Assembly (NCBI GenBank): GCA_012513395.1
Contig: JAAZCH010000302.1
Span: 1 to 5,753 of the forward strand
Direction of reading: 5' to 3'
Length of the DNA stretch: 5,753 nt
Source: Tissierellia bacterium
Lineage (GTDB): Bacteria; Bacillota_A; Clostridia; Tissierellales; Peptoniphilaceae
In this document: positions 1 to 5,397 of the stretch, piece by piece
How the letters are laid out: every line of letters begins with the position of its first letter
Position numbering within the stretch: the first letter of the stretch is position 1
Notes under the pieces: model-generated
The model's input: only the letters and a program-made list of their open reading frames with translations
What the model was told of the DNA's origin: nothing
Database searches by the model: none
Program-made: the position numbers and the translations under genes

Positions 1-139
1 AAAATTTAAAGTTTTTCCAAAAGCTCATTACTTAAACTGACTTAGTTTTCCGTATTTGCTTGTGTGTTTTTTATTAATTCGTTCTCACACTATATTCAAT
101 TTCATTGGTTCAATTGCTATCCTGTTTAAATGGATTAGC
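1..139 (-). other. Leader and possible first codons of an unseen leftward gene
   Basis: No complete gene is visible here. The stretch lies downstream of the leftward promoter at 146-174, so it is probably the 5' leader of a gene beyond the left edge. Short inverted repeats occur on the minus strand: ATCC/GGAT near 121-135, CAATT/AATTG near 97-116, and GTGTG/CACAC near 61-91. They could fold, but they match no riboswitch I recognise. A minus-strand ATG at 26-28 opens a frame to the edge, starting MSFWKNFKF, with an in-frame stop just upstream (32-34). It has no Shine-Dalgarno sequence, so it may not be the true start. Confidence 0.3.
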
Positions 140-145
140 TTGATT

Positions 146-174
146 ATTCTATCAAACTATTTTAAACTTGTCAA
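146..174 (-). promoter_or_regulatory. Leftward sigma-A-type promoter
   Basis: On the minus strand a perfect -35 box TTGACA (169-174) is followed, after exactly 17 bases, by a -10 box TAGAAT (146-151), five of six consensus bases. Transcription would begin near 139 and run off the left edge. AT-rich sequence lies upstream of the -35. The promoter sits about 80 bp beyond the stop codon of the NhaC-family gene on the same strand, so the unseen gene probably has its own transcription unit. Confidence 0.6.
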
Positions 175-215
175 GACATTTTCTTAATATATTCTTAAAA
201 AGAATTTTACATCCA

Positions 216-240
216 TGTCCTCCCGTTTGGGACAGCTTTT
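216..240 (+). terminator. Weak hairpin with short T-run
   Basis: TGTCC (216-220) pairs with GGACA (230-234), and T221 can wobble-pair with G229. A GC and four Ts follow. In form this is a plus-strand terminator, but no plus-strand gene is seen to its left. It lies just past the stop of the minus-strand antiporter gene, where the same hairpin lacks a T-run immediately after it. It may be a weak or degraded terminator for that gene, or chance. Confidence 0.2.
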
Positions 241-255
241 ATATATTAACAAAAC

Positions 256-1575
256 TCATATAACTTTGTCAAGCTTTATTTTAAATTTTTTTCGATAAAA
301 ATAATAATAAATTGGTACTACCATACAGAAGAAGTTGAACAATACTGAAAAATAGCTAACTTGGTACACTGTAAGGGCTAAATTAGCTGCCATATTCCAA
401 GGAATTAAAGCCGGTAATAGTATAGAAACATTCTCAAGATCTAACATTAATAGTTCGTTGCTACTTACTCTTTCCTTATAAATTCCAGCTATCAATATCA
501 CCACAATGGATTGGGTTCCAAATAAAATGCTAAAGACCAATGCTACTAAGACATAAGTCCAATAGAATCCAATTTTATTTTCTAACCTATCTATAATATT
601 CTCCACTGGTTTTAAAAATTCCGTTTTTTGAAAAATCCCAAAATACATGGCAGAAATTCCAACATTTAACGAGGTATGGAACATGGATTTAATTCCGCCA
701 CCGTTAATTATTCGAGATAGACTTAACGAAAGATTTTCCACTTCTACGCCAAAGATTAATCCCCGTACTATTTCATCAACTTTATAATTTTGATAAGTAT
801 ATCCTATAATTATACTGAATATGCTGCTAATAATAAGTAATTTTCTAGTTCCCATTTTAAATAAAGATAAGATTATCACAACCAATGCCGGCAGTACAGA
901 TATGACATTGAGATTCGTATTGCTTCTTATCCCTTCTAATAATTCGACATCTGTAGTTTTCCCTCCACTAGATAAAGATATTAGAAGATATATTATCATG
1001 GTTATAATAGTAGGAATAATTACAGAGTGAGTCATGGGCTTTCGATTTTTTATTACATCCGTCTCAGTAATTTCAGCTACAAGATTTATTGATGATGAGA
1101 CAGGACTCAATCTGTCTCCGAACATAGCACCAGATAAAATCGCACCTGTCGTAATAACTAAACTAGATCCATTGGCTCTAGCTAGACTGATTAGAACTAT
1201 TCCCATAGTAGTAGCAGTTCCATTTACACTCCCTAATAACATGGACATACCTAAATTAAGTAAGAATGTATATAGATAAAATAAATTAGGATTAATCAAA
1301 CTGGCACCGTGATATACTAAATAAGGTATGGTTCCACTAAGTCTCCATGCTGCAGTTATAACTCCTATTAATAGAAAGATAATTATTACTTTTTGTACAA
1401 TTGAAATCCCATCTACCATCATTTTAAATATTTCTCTAGGGGAAAAACCCTTCTCCCATGCATCATATGAAAATATTATTAATCCAACTAAAAGAGGATA
1501 AAGTAGTTTTACACCATAAATTACACTTGCAAAAAGTGCTATAATAAAAATTGAAATATATATCTTAAACTTCAT
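256..1575 (-). CDS. NhaC-family Na+/H+ antiporter-type membrane transporter
   Basis: This is a 439-residue polytopic membrane protein of the NhaC family, whose characterised members exchange Na+ for H+ or for organic acids; other members are thought to carry amino acids. The length is about normal. Family landmarks seen in order: WRLSGT at 77-82, GTATTMG at 119-125, GDRLSP at 153-158, then FGTQS and LIPWNMA in the C-terminal half. Hydrophobic stretches fill nearly the whole chain and the C-terminus is basic. The usual polar SD-T-T run after the GD-SP motif is replaced by VSSSI, so the ion or substrate site may differ from true NhaC. The start is ATG at 1573-1575, because AGGAGG lies four bases upstream (1580-1585). 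A longer frame from 1608 would place that ribosome-binding site inside the gene. The stop is TGA. It is transcribed away from tyrS with its own promoter. The family call is firm; the substrate is unknown, and a tyrosine role is only inferred from the neighbour. Confidence 0.88.
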   Translation of the reverse strand: MKFKIYISIFIIALFASVIYGVKLLYPLLVGLIIFSYDAWEKGFSPREIFKMMVDGISIVQKVIIIFLLIGVITAAWRLSGTIPYLVYHGASLINPNLFYLYTFLLNLGMSMLLGSVNGTATTMGIVLISLARANGSSLVITTGAILSGAMFGDRLSPVSSSINLVAEITETDVIKNRKPMTHSVIIPTIITMIIYLLISLSSGGKTTDVELLEGIRSNTNLNVISVLPALVVIILSLFKMGTRKLLIISSIFSIIIGYTYQNYKVDEIVRGLIFGVEVENLSLSLSRIINGGGIKSMFHTSLNVGISAMYFGIFQKTEFLKPVENIIDRLENKIGFYWTYVLVALVFSILFGTQSIVVILIAGIYKERVSSNELLMLDLENVSILLPALIPWNMAANLALTVYQVSYFSVLFNFFCMVVPIYYYFYRKKFKIKLDKVI

Positions 1576-1586
1576 AATTCCTCCTA

Positions 1587-1607
1587 TGATATTATTCAAT
1601 AATATCA
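1587..1607. promoter_or_regulatory. 21-bp perfect inverted repeat, candidate operator
   Basis: TGATATTATT and its exact reverse complement flank a single central C (1597). The dyad covers the -10 box and the expected start site of the NhaC-family gene and ends two bases before its ribosome-binding site, the classic position for a repressor operator. The sequence loosely recalls Fur/PerR-type AT-rich boxes but matches no consensus I can assign. As RNA it could also form a small hairpin at the mRNA 5' end. Seen: the dyad and its position. Inferred: the operator role. Confidence 0.5.
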
Positions 1608-1627
1608 AAGGGAGTTGAATTTAACAA
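1599..1627 (-). promoter_or_regulatory. Probable promoter of the NhaC-family gene
   Basis: On the minus strand, -35 TTGTTA (1622-1627, four of six consensus bases) and -10 TATTAT (1599-1604, five of six) are separated by 17 bases. The start would be near 1592, giving a leader of only about 17 bases that just includes the AGGAGG ribosome-binding site. The -10 lies inside a large inverted repeat at 1587-1607, which suggests repression at this promoter. Confidence 0.5.
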
Positions 1628-1656
1628 CAATATAAAATATTTTTTACGACCCATCC

Positions 1657-1670
1657 TTGACAGCTGTCAA
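1657..1670. repeat. 14-bp palindrome over the tyrS -35 box
   Basis: TTGACAGCTGTCAA is self-complementary over all 14 bases. It therefore carries a perfect -35 hexamer on each strand. On the minus strand the best -10 at the right distance is a poor TAAAAA (1641-1646, 18-base spacer), so a second promoter towards the antiporter gene is possible but weak. The palindrome could also be a protein-binding site. A palindrome of this size can arise by chance. Confidence 0.4.
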
Positions 1671-1685
1671 GCTAGTTTGTATAAT
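1657..1685 (+). promoter_or_regulatory. Consensus sigma-A promoter of tyrS
   Basis: A perfect -35 TTGACA (1657-1662) and a perfect -10 TATAAT (1680-1685) are spaced exactly 17 bases apart. Initiation is expected near 1692, giving a leader of about 174 bases. So strong a promoter suits a gene controlled mainly after initiation, here by the T-box. The -35 is also the left half of a 14-bp palindrome (1657-1670). Confidence 0.85.
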
Positions 1686-1691
1686 ACATTT

Positions 1692-1841
1692 ATTGAATAT
1701 GAGACTATGAATGGCTACAGTACCGACATACGGGAATTACAAGTCAGGAGTCTGATTACTTTCACCTGTTATAGGTGTTTGAGGCTATGCGAAAAAGGGT
1801 GGTACCACGTTAAATACGTCCCTTTATACGTAGCTTTTTTT
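1692..1841 (+). ncRNA. T-box leader (tRNA-Tyr sensing) of tyrS
   Basis: The core is the T-box sequence AGGGTGGTACCACG (1796-1809). The antiterminator folds cleanly: AAAGGG (1794-1799) pairs with CCCTTT (1820-1825), and ACGT (1807-1810) pairs with ACGT (1816-1819). A bulge begins with TGGT (1800-1803), which can pair with the ACCA end of uncharged tRNA; the fourth base T fits a discriminator A, as in bacterial tRNA-Tyr. Upstream, CACCT/AGGTG (1763-1777) is a good stem III. AGACT (1702-1706) can close a short stem I with AGTCT (1749-1753). Several TAC (Tyr) triplets occur in it; the best specifier candidate is 1738-1740, followed by A, but I cannot fix it by eye. The position directly before tyrS settles the regulated gene. 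Only about 100 bases lie between the start site and the T-box, so stem I is short. Confidence 0.85.
1815..1841 (+). terminator. Putative T-box terminator hairpin with T7
   Basis: TACGT (1815-1819) pairs with ACGTA (1828-1832), with CCCTTTAT in the loop; GC and seven Ts (1835-1841) follow. This fold uses the 3' half of the ACGT antiterminator helix, so the two are mutually exclusive, as T-box control requires. The stem is only five base pairs, weak for an intrinsic terminator. An alternative is a long rod in which 1781-1789 pairs with 1829-1837 just before and into the T-run, but that fold keeps the antiterminator pairing. The T-run is clear; which hairpin acts is not. Confidence 0.45.
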
Positions 1842-1865
1842 GTTGGAAAAATTAAGGAGGCTGTT

Positions 1866-3095
1866 ATGACTGCAAATGTATTTGATGTTTTAAAAGAAAG
1901 AGGCTATATAGATGCCGTAAGTCATGAAGACGAAGTTAGGGAATTATTAGGCAAAGAAAAGATAACTTATTATATAGGTTTTGATGCTACTGCAGATAGT
2001 TTGACATTAGGACATTTTTTACAACTGATGACTATGATGCATATGGAAAGACATGGTCATAGACCTATCGCTTTATTAGGTGCTGGAACTACAATGGTAG
2101 GAGACCCATCAGGTAGAACGGATATGAGACAATTGCTTACTAAGGAGCAAATCGACTCTAACGCTAAAAAATTTGAAATCCAAATGAAGAATTTTTTAGA
2201 TATTGATGGTGGCAAATCTTTAATAGATAACAATGCCAATTGGTTATTAGATCTCAATTTCTTAGATTTTATGAGAGAAGTAGGAGTTCATTTTTCTGTA
2301 AATAGAATGCTCACTTTGGATGCATATAAAAACAGAATGGAAGAAGGGCTGACGTTTTTTGAGTTTTCTTATATCCTTCTACAATCCTATGACTTCCTAG
2401 TTTTAAATAAAAAATATGATGCCATAATGCAAATGGGTGGTTCTGACCAATGGTCTAATATTATAGGTGGAATGGATTTAATTCGTAGAAAAGAACAAAA
2501 ACCTGCGTATGCCATGACTTTTAAACTTTTAACCACTGCAGCTGGAGAAAAAATGGGTAAAACCGCAAAAGGTGCTATATGGTTGGATAAGGAAAAAACT
2601 TCTCCATACGAGATGTTCCAATATCTAAGAAACGTAGCTGACGCAGACGTAAAGCCATTTTTAAAACTTTTAACATTCCTTCCTCTCGAAGAAATTGAAG
2701 AGTTGACAAAAATTGAGGGCGAAGAGCTGAATAAAGCTAAAGAAATTTTAGCCTATGAAGTTGTAAAACTTTGCCATGGCGAATCAGATGCAACTGAAGC
2801 TATGGAAACTTCCAGATCCTTATTTTTAGGAGCTAAGGACAGCGAAAACATTCCATATACAGAGTTTGAATCAAGTGATTTTGAAGAAGGAAAAGGAATT
2901 ATTGATGTCATTCGAGAAATTGACTTTGTAAAGTCCAATGGAGAAGGAAGAAGACTTATCCAAAACGGAGGCATATATATAGAAGAAGAACAAGTAAGTG
3001 ATTTTAATCATGTGGTTAAGATAGACGACTTCAAAGATGGAAAACTGTTAATGAGAAAAGGAAAAAAAGTTTATCACCAACTTAGAATTAGATAA
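1866..3095 (+). CDS. tyrS: Tyrosyl-tRNA synthetase
   Basis: This cytoplasmic class I aminoacyl-tRNA synthetase of 409 residues, normal for bacterial TyrRS, attaches tyrosine to tRNA-Tyr using ATP. The Rossmann catalytic domain shows the HIGH-type motif as TLGH (47-50), the tyrosine-pocket residues Y169, Q173 and D176, GSDQW (192-196) and the KMSKS-type loop as KMGKT (229-233). A C-terminal S4-like RNA-binding domain runs from about 345 to the end, including a GRRLIQNGGIYI stretch. The start is ATG at 1866, five bases after AAGGAGG (1854-1860), giving the family N-terminus. The frame happens to stay open back into the leader, but that part is not coding. Expression is expected to rise when uncharged tRNA-Tyr binds the T-box. 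The gene stands alone, closed by a strong terminator eight bases after its TAA. No defects are seen. Confidence 0.98.
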   Translation: MTANVFDVLKERGYIDAVSHEDEVRELLGKEKITYYIGFDATADSLTLGHFLQLMTMMHMERHGHRPIALLGAGTTMVGDPSGRTDMRQLLTKEQIDSNAKKFEIQMKNFLDIDGGKSLIDNNANWLLDLNFLDFMREVGVHFSVNRMLTLDAYKNRMEEGLTFFEFSYILLQSYDFLVLNKKYDAIMQMGGSDQWSNIIGGMDLIRRKEQKPAYAMTFKLLTTAAGEKMGKTAKGAIWLDKEKTSPYEMFQYLRNVADADVKPFLKLLTFLPLEEIEELTKIEGEELNKAKEILAYEVVKLCHGESDATEAMETSRSLFLGAKDSENIPYTEFESSDFEEGKGIIDVIREIDFVKSNGEGRRLIQNGGIYIEEEQVSDFNHVVKIDDFKDGKLLMRKGKKVYHQLRIR

Positions 3096-3102
3096 TTTAT
3101 CT

Positions 3103-3143
3103 AAAAAAGCAGTTCACGAAATGTTGACGTGAACTGCTTTTTT
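3103..3143. terminator. Bidirectional intrinsic terminator between tyrS and the MFS gene
   Basis: A 10-bp GC-containing stem, GCAGTTCACG (3109-3118) with CGTGAACTGC (3128-3137), has a nine-base loop. Six As precede it and six Ts follow, extending the pairing to 16 bp. Either strand gives a hairpin ending in a U-run. It lies eight bases past the tyrS stop and one base past the MFS stop on the other strand, so it can serve both converging genes. Confidence 0.93.
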
Positions 3144-3144
3144 A

Positions 3145-4439
3145 TTATTGTAATTCTGCTGTTGAATTTTGTTTATCTACCATACGTTGAAGTATGGCGC
3201 CAGTAACGAATACTAATATTGCAAAAAATATCATAATCATAAATACATATCTGAATCCTTGCATTCCTGGATATCTATCCAACAAACTTCCATATAGCAC
3301 GAAGGCAAATAGAGATGGTGCATAACCTATTAATGATGCTATGCTCATTGCTGCCCCGCTTATTTCTCTAGGCACTTTTATTTCGTCTATAGGTGCAAAG
3401 AATACTGCTCTCATCGTAAATATTATAGCTCCAAAAGTTAGCGTGATACACATCCCCATGTAAACATTCATAGATTCATGAGGTAAAAATAGAATTCCCG
3501 TCATTGCTATCGCTGCAAATAAACCAGCAAATCTTAAGTATTTTATGGAAGATTTAAAAACTTTATCTGATAAAAATCCACCCAAAGGTCCTCCAACCAT
3601 CTTCAAACCGTATTGATTAATGATGCCGTATGCACCTACCAAAGTTACTGGCAAATGATAAATGTCTTTTAGGAAAGGAATAAAATATGTCAAGCCACAA
3701 TATACTGAATATATGAAGAAAATTAATAGTGCTGCCACCCAAATCTCTTTCATTTTGATAGCTTTCTTTACACCAAGCCAAGTCGCTTGATTTTTTCCTA
3801 CCACATTTCCCTCATCGTCTACATCTCTTATTGCATCATCTTCCAAAGAAAAATACGTTATAATTCCAACAACAATTACTACAATCGAGTAAAAAATAAT
3901 TGCAGCACTAAGCCCTTTTGCATCTGCTCCCAGTTTAGAAAAAACGAAAAGAGCACTAAAAGCTACTATTGTATCTACTACACCTCGACCTGCTTCTAGA
4001 AATCCAAACATCCTACCTTGTTCATCTTCACTACCTAATAATCTTACTGTTTTTAATAATACTGGCCAGTAAACTACTTCTCCAAAAAATGCCAAGGATC
4101 CCATAATAAATAACCACTATACCCAGGCAATCTAGAAAATAAAAATCCTAATAGCCCCACACATATTAATGAAACTGGAATTAGTTTCTTCTTAGAAAAT
4201 CTATCAGAAATATACACTGAGAAAAAAAGTCCGATAGTTTGAATCATTGCATACGCTGATAATCCAATACCTATTTGAGTATTACTCAAGCCCATATAAG
4301 TTTGCATCGGGACATAAAATGCATCTTTTAAAGAAGATAATTTAAAAATGCTCCCTCCACCAAGTATCAAAATGATTAAGGTAAACCATTTACTACTTCT
4401 CACTCTTAACTGCTTTCCTACATCTACTGCTGTATTCAT
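3145..4439 (-). pseudogene. MFS transporter interrupted by a frameshift
   Basis: Joined across the break this is a major facilitator superfamily carrier of about 430 residues with 12 TM-type segments, the usual size. The N-terminal part (4439 to about 4105) has the loop 2-3 motif YISDRFSKKK (D79, R80). It then runs out of frame and stops at TAG 4074-4076. The rest continues in another frame from about 4104 to TAA 3145-3147, with EQGRMFGFLEAGRG, a charged central loop (SLEDDAIRDVDDEG) and the second six-helix half. The shift must lie between 4077 and 4116, most likely loss of one base in the T/A-rich run near 4104-4112. The start is ATG at 4437-4439, with GGAGG five bases upstream. The internal ATG at 4104 has no ribosome-binding site, so the second part is not an independent gene. 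The gene is divergent from a DeoR regulator, suggesting a sugar or sugar-derivative substrate; it looks closest to YihN/UhpC-like MFS proteins, tentatively. A sequencing error is the main alternative to a true pseudogene. Confidence 0.82.
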
Positions 4440-4471
4440 ATTAGCCTCCAAATTTTACCAATTATGGTTTA

Positions 4472-4510
4472 TTGTCAATATTGTATGGATATTTGTGGAG
4501 TTTGTCAATA
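4472..4510 (-). repeat. Two TATTGACAA direct repeats 30 bp apart
   Basis: On the minus strand the nine bases TATTGACAA occur at 4502-4510, over the -35 box, and again at 4472-4480, over the end of the -10 and the start site. The 30-bp spacing is close to three helical turns, so a protein bound to both copies would contact one face of the DNA and cover the MFS promoter. The function is inferred; one copy may simply be the -35 hexamer in context. Confidence 0.4.
4480..4508 (-). promoter_or_regulatory. Promoter of the MFS gene
   Basis: The minus strand carries a perfect -35 TTGACA (4503-4508), a 17-base spacer and -10 TACAAT (4480-4485, five of six consensus bases). The start is expected near 4473, leaving a leader of about 33 bases with GGAGG at 4445-4449. 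A promoter this good suggests control by repression. The sequence TATTGACAA, which includes the -35, recurs over the start site. Confidence 0.75.
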
Positions 4511-4521
4511 CTTATTTTGGA

Positions 4522-4561
4522 TTTATTTGTAAATTTATGTTTTATATTGTATTTATGTTGT
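4522..4561 (+). repeat. TTTATnTTGT direct repeats, candidate DeoR-family operator
   Basis: TTTATATTGT (4541-4550) and TTTATGTTGT (4552-4561) differ at one base and start 11 bp apart, about one helical turn. Looser copies lie at 4522-4530 (TTTATTTGT) and 4534-4543 (TTTATGTTTT). DeoR-family repressors often bind short direct repeats, and this set lies just upstream of and over the -35 of the regulator's own promoter. The low complexity of the region weakens the case. Confidence 0.35.
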
Positions 4562-4586
4562 GTTTTAACCGAGTTTATGCTATTAT
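4558..4586 (+). promoter_or_regulatory. Probable promoter of the DeoR-family gene
   Basis: The -10 TATTAT (4581-4586) is preceded by TGC, an extended -10 element. A weak -35, TTGTGT (4558-4563), stands 17 bases upstream. The start would be near 4593, giving a leader of about 30 bases with AGGA at 4611-4614, eight bases before the start codon. TATACT at 4584-4589 is an overlapping alternative -10. The weak -35 suits a low-level regulator gene. Confidence 0.5.
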
Positions 4587-4622
4587 ACTTTTATAAATCT
4601 AGTAGAAAGTAGGAATGCATAT

Positions 4623-5381
4623 ATGCTAGCACAAGAGAGATATAATATGATACTTGCTAAACTCGAAGAGCACGGACTAACTAAAGTTCAAGAATTAGCA
4701 AAAGAATTCGACGTTTCCATTGAAACAATTAGAAGAGATTTAGAGTTTTTAGAAAAGCAAAGTAAGTTAAAAAGAGTTCATGGGGGCGCTATACAAGCCG
4801 CACCAGTTATGGATATAGCAGATTTTCAAATTAGAAAAGATGAATATTTAGCAGAAAAAAAGGAAGTTTCATCCTTTGCCTATCATCATCTTCCAAACAA
4901 TTCTATGATTTTCATGGACTCGTCCACCACAAATCTAGAAATATCCAAACTTTATAAAAACGGAAGTAAGAAAGCAACAATAGTAACTAACTCCATATTA
5001 ATCGCACTGGAGTTATCTGAGTCTACAAATATTGAGTTGATTCTTCTAGGAGGAAAAGTAGATTCAAAAGAAAAATCTACTTATGGAACTAATGTATTGA
5101 TGGCATTAAATTCTTTTCACGCAGACTACGCACTGATAAGTACTTCGGGAATTTCTGAAGATTTTGGAATAACCGATTATAATCCAGACTTGGGTGAAAT
5201 CCAAAAATTAATGTTAAAAAATTCTGTAAATAAAATAATTATTGCAGATAGCAGCAAATTTAACCAAGTTTCCAATTATAAGATAGCGTCCTTTGATGAA
5301 ATATCTACAATAATTACCGATTCTAAAATAAAAGATGAGACTTTTAAAAAATATTCATCTTTAGTAGAAATACTTTTTTAA
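4623..5381 (+). CDS. DeoR-family transcriptional repressor
   Basis: A full-length (252-residue) DeoR-family regulator. The N-terminal winged helix-turn-helix spans roughly 5-56: TKVQELAKEFDVSIETIRRD (20-39) is the HTH and RVHGGA (51-56) the conserved wing end. The C-terminal DeoRC sensor domain (about 75-235), which in this family binds phosphorylated sugars, shows DSSTT (99-103), TNS (122-124), LLGGK (141-145), TSGIS (174-178), G182-TD (184-185) and ADSSKF (208-213). The DSSTT loop has Ser where DSGTT is usual, a mild change. The start is ATG at 4623 with AGGA eight bases upstream and a standard family N-terminus. It is divergent from the MFS gene and 16 bp upstream of an AGCS symporter on its own strand, so it probably represses one or both, and itself. 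The effector is not predictable here; the subfamily (FruR, LacR or GlcR type) is unresolved. The gene looks intact, unlike both neighbours. Confidence 0.93.
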   Translation: MLAQERYNMILAKLEEHGLTKVQELAKEFDVSIETIRRDLEFLEKQSKLKRVHGGAIQAAPVMDIADFQIRKDEYLAEKKEVSSFAYHHLPNNSMIFMDSSTTNLEISKLYKNGSKKATIVTNSILIALELSESTNIELILLGGKVDSKEKSTYGTNVLMALNSFHADYALISTSGISEDFGITDYNPDLGEIQKLMLKNSVNKIIIADSSKFNQVSNYKIASFDEISTIITDSKIKDETFKKYSSLVEILF

Positions 5382-5397
5382 TAAAGGGATTTAGATT

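Noticed and set aside
191..208. ATTCTT/AAGAAT hairpin followed by Ts
   Set aside because: A six-base-pair all-weak stem with one GC pair in AT-rich DNA; too weak to call a terminator.
184..216. Ten-residue minus-strand ORF after GGGAGG
   Set aside because: The ribosome-binding site is only two bases from the ATG, no promoter is seen for it, and the peptide matches nothing recognisable.
821..1279. Plus-strand open frames within the antiporter gene
   Set aside because: They are antisense shadows of a clear membrane-protein gene, with no ribosome-binding site or recognisable motifs.
1576..1608. Longer N-terminus for the NhaC-family protein, starting at 1608
   Set aside because: It would encode the AGGAGG site and the dyad as protein; the ATG at 1573-1575 is correctly spaced from AGGAGG.
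1677..1865. Upstream in-frame extension of tyrS by 63 residues
   Set aside because: It translates the T-box leader, has no ribosome-binding site, and would start inside the promoter spacer. ATG 1866 has AAGGAGG and the family N-terminus.
3145..4104. Second half of the MFS protein as its own gene starting at ATG 4104
   Set aside because: No ribosome-binding site precedes it, it lacks the first helices of the fold, and the missing part lies just upstream in another frame.
4100..4116. Programmed -1 frameshifting in the MFS gene
   Set aside because: No standard slippery heptamer (T TTA TTA is the nearest and re-pairs badly), no obvious downstream structure, and MFS carriers are not known for it.
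4348..4596. Plus-strand ORF spanning the MFS/DeoR intergenic region
   Set aside because: It overlaps the MFS start antisense and both promoters, and has low-complexity Phe/Tyr/Val-rich content and no ribosome-binding site.
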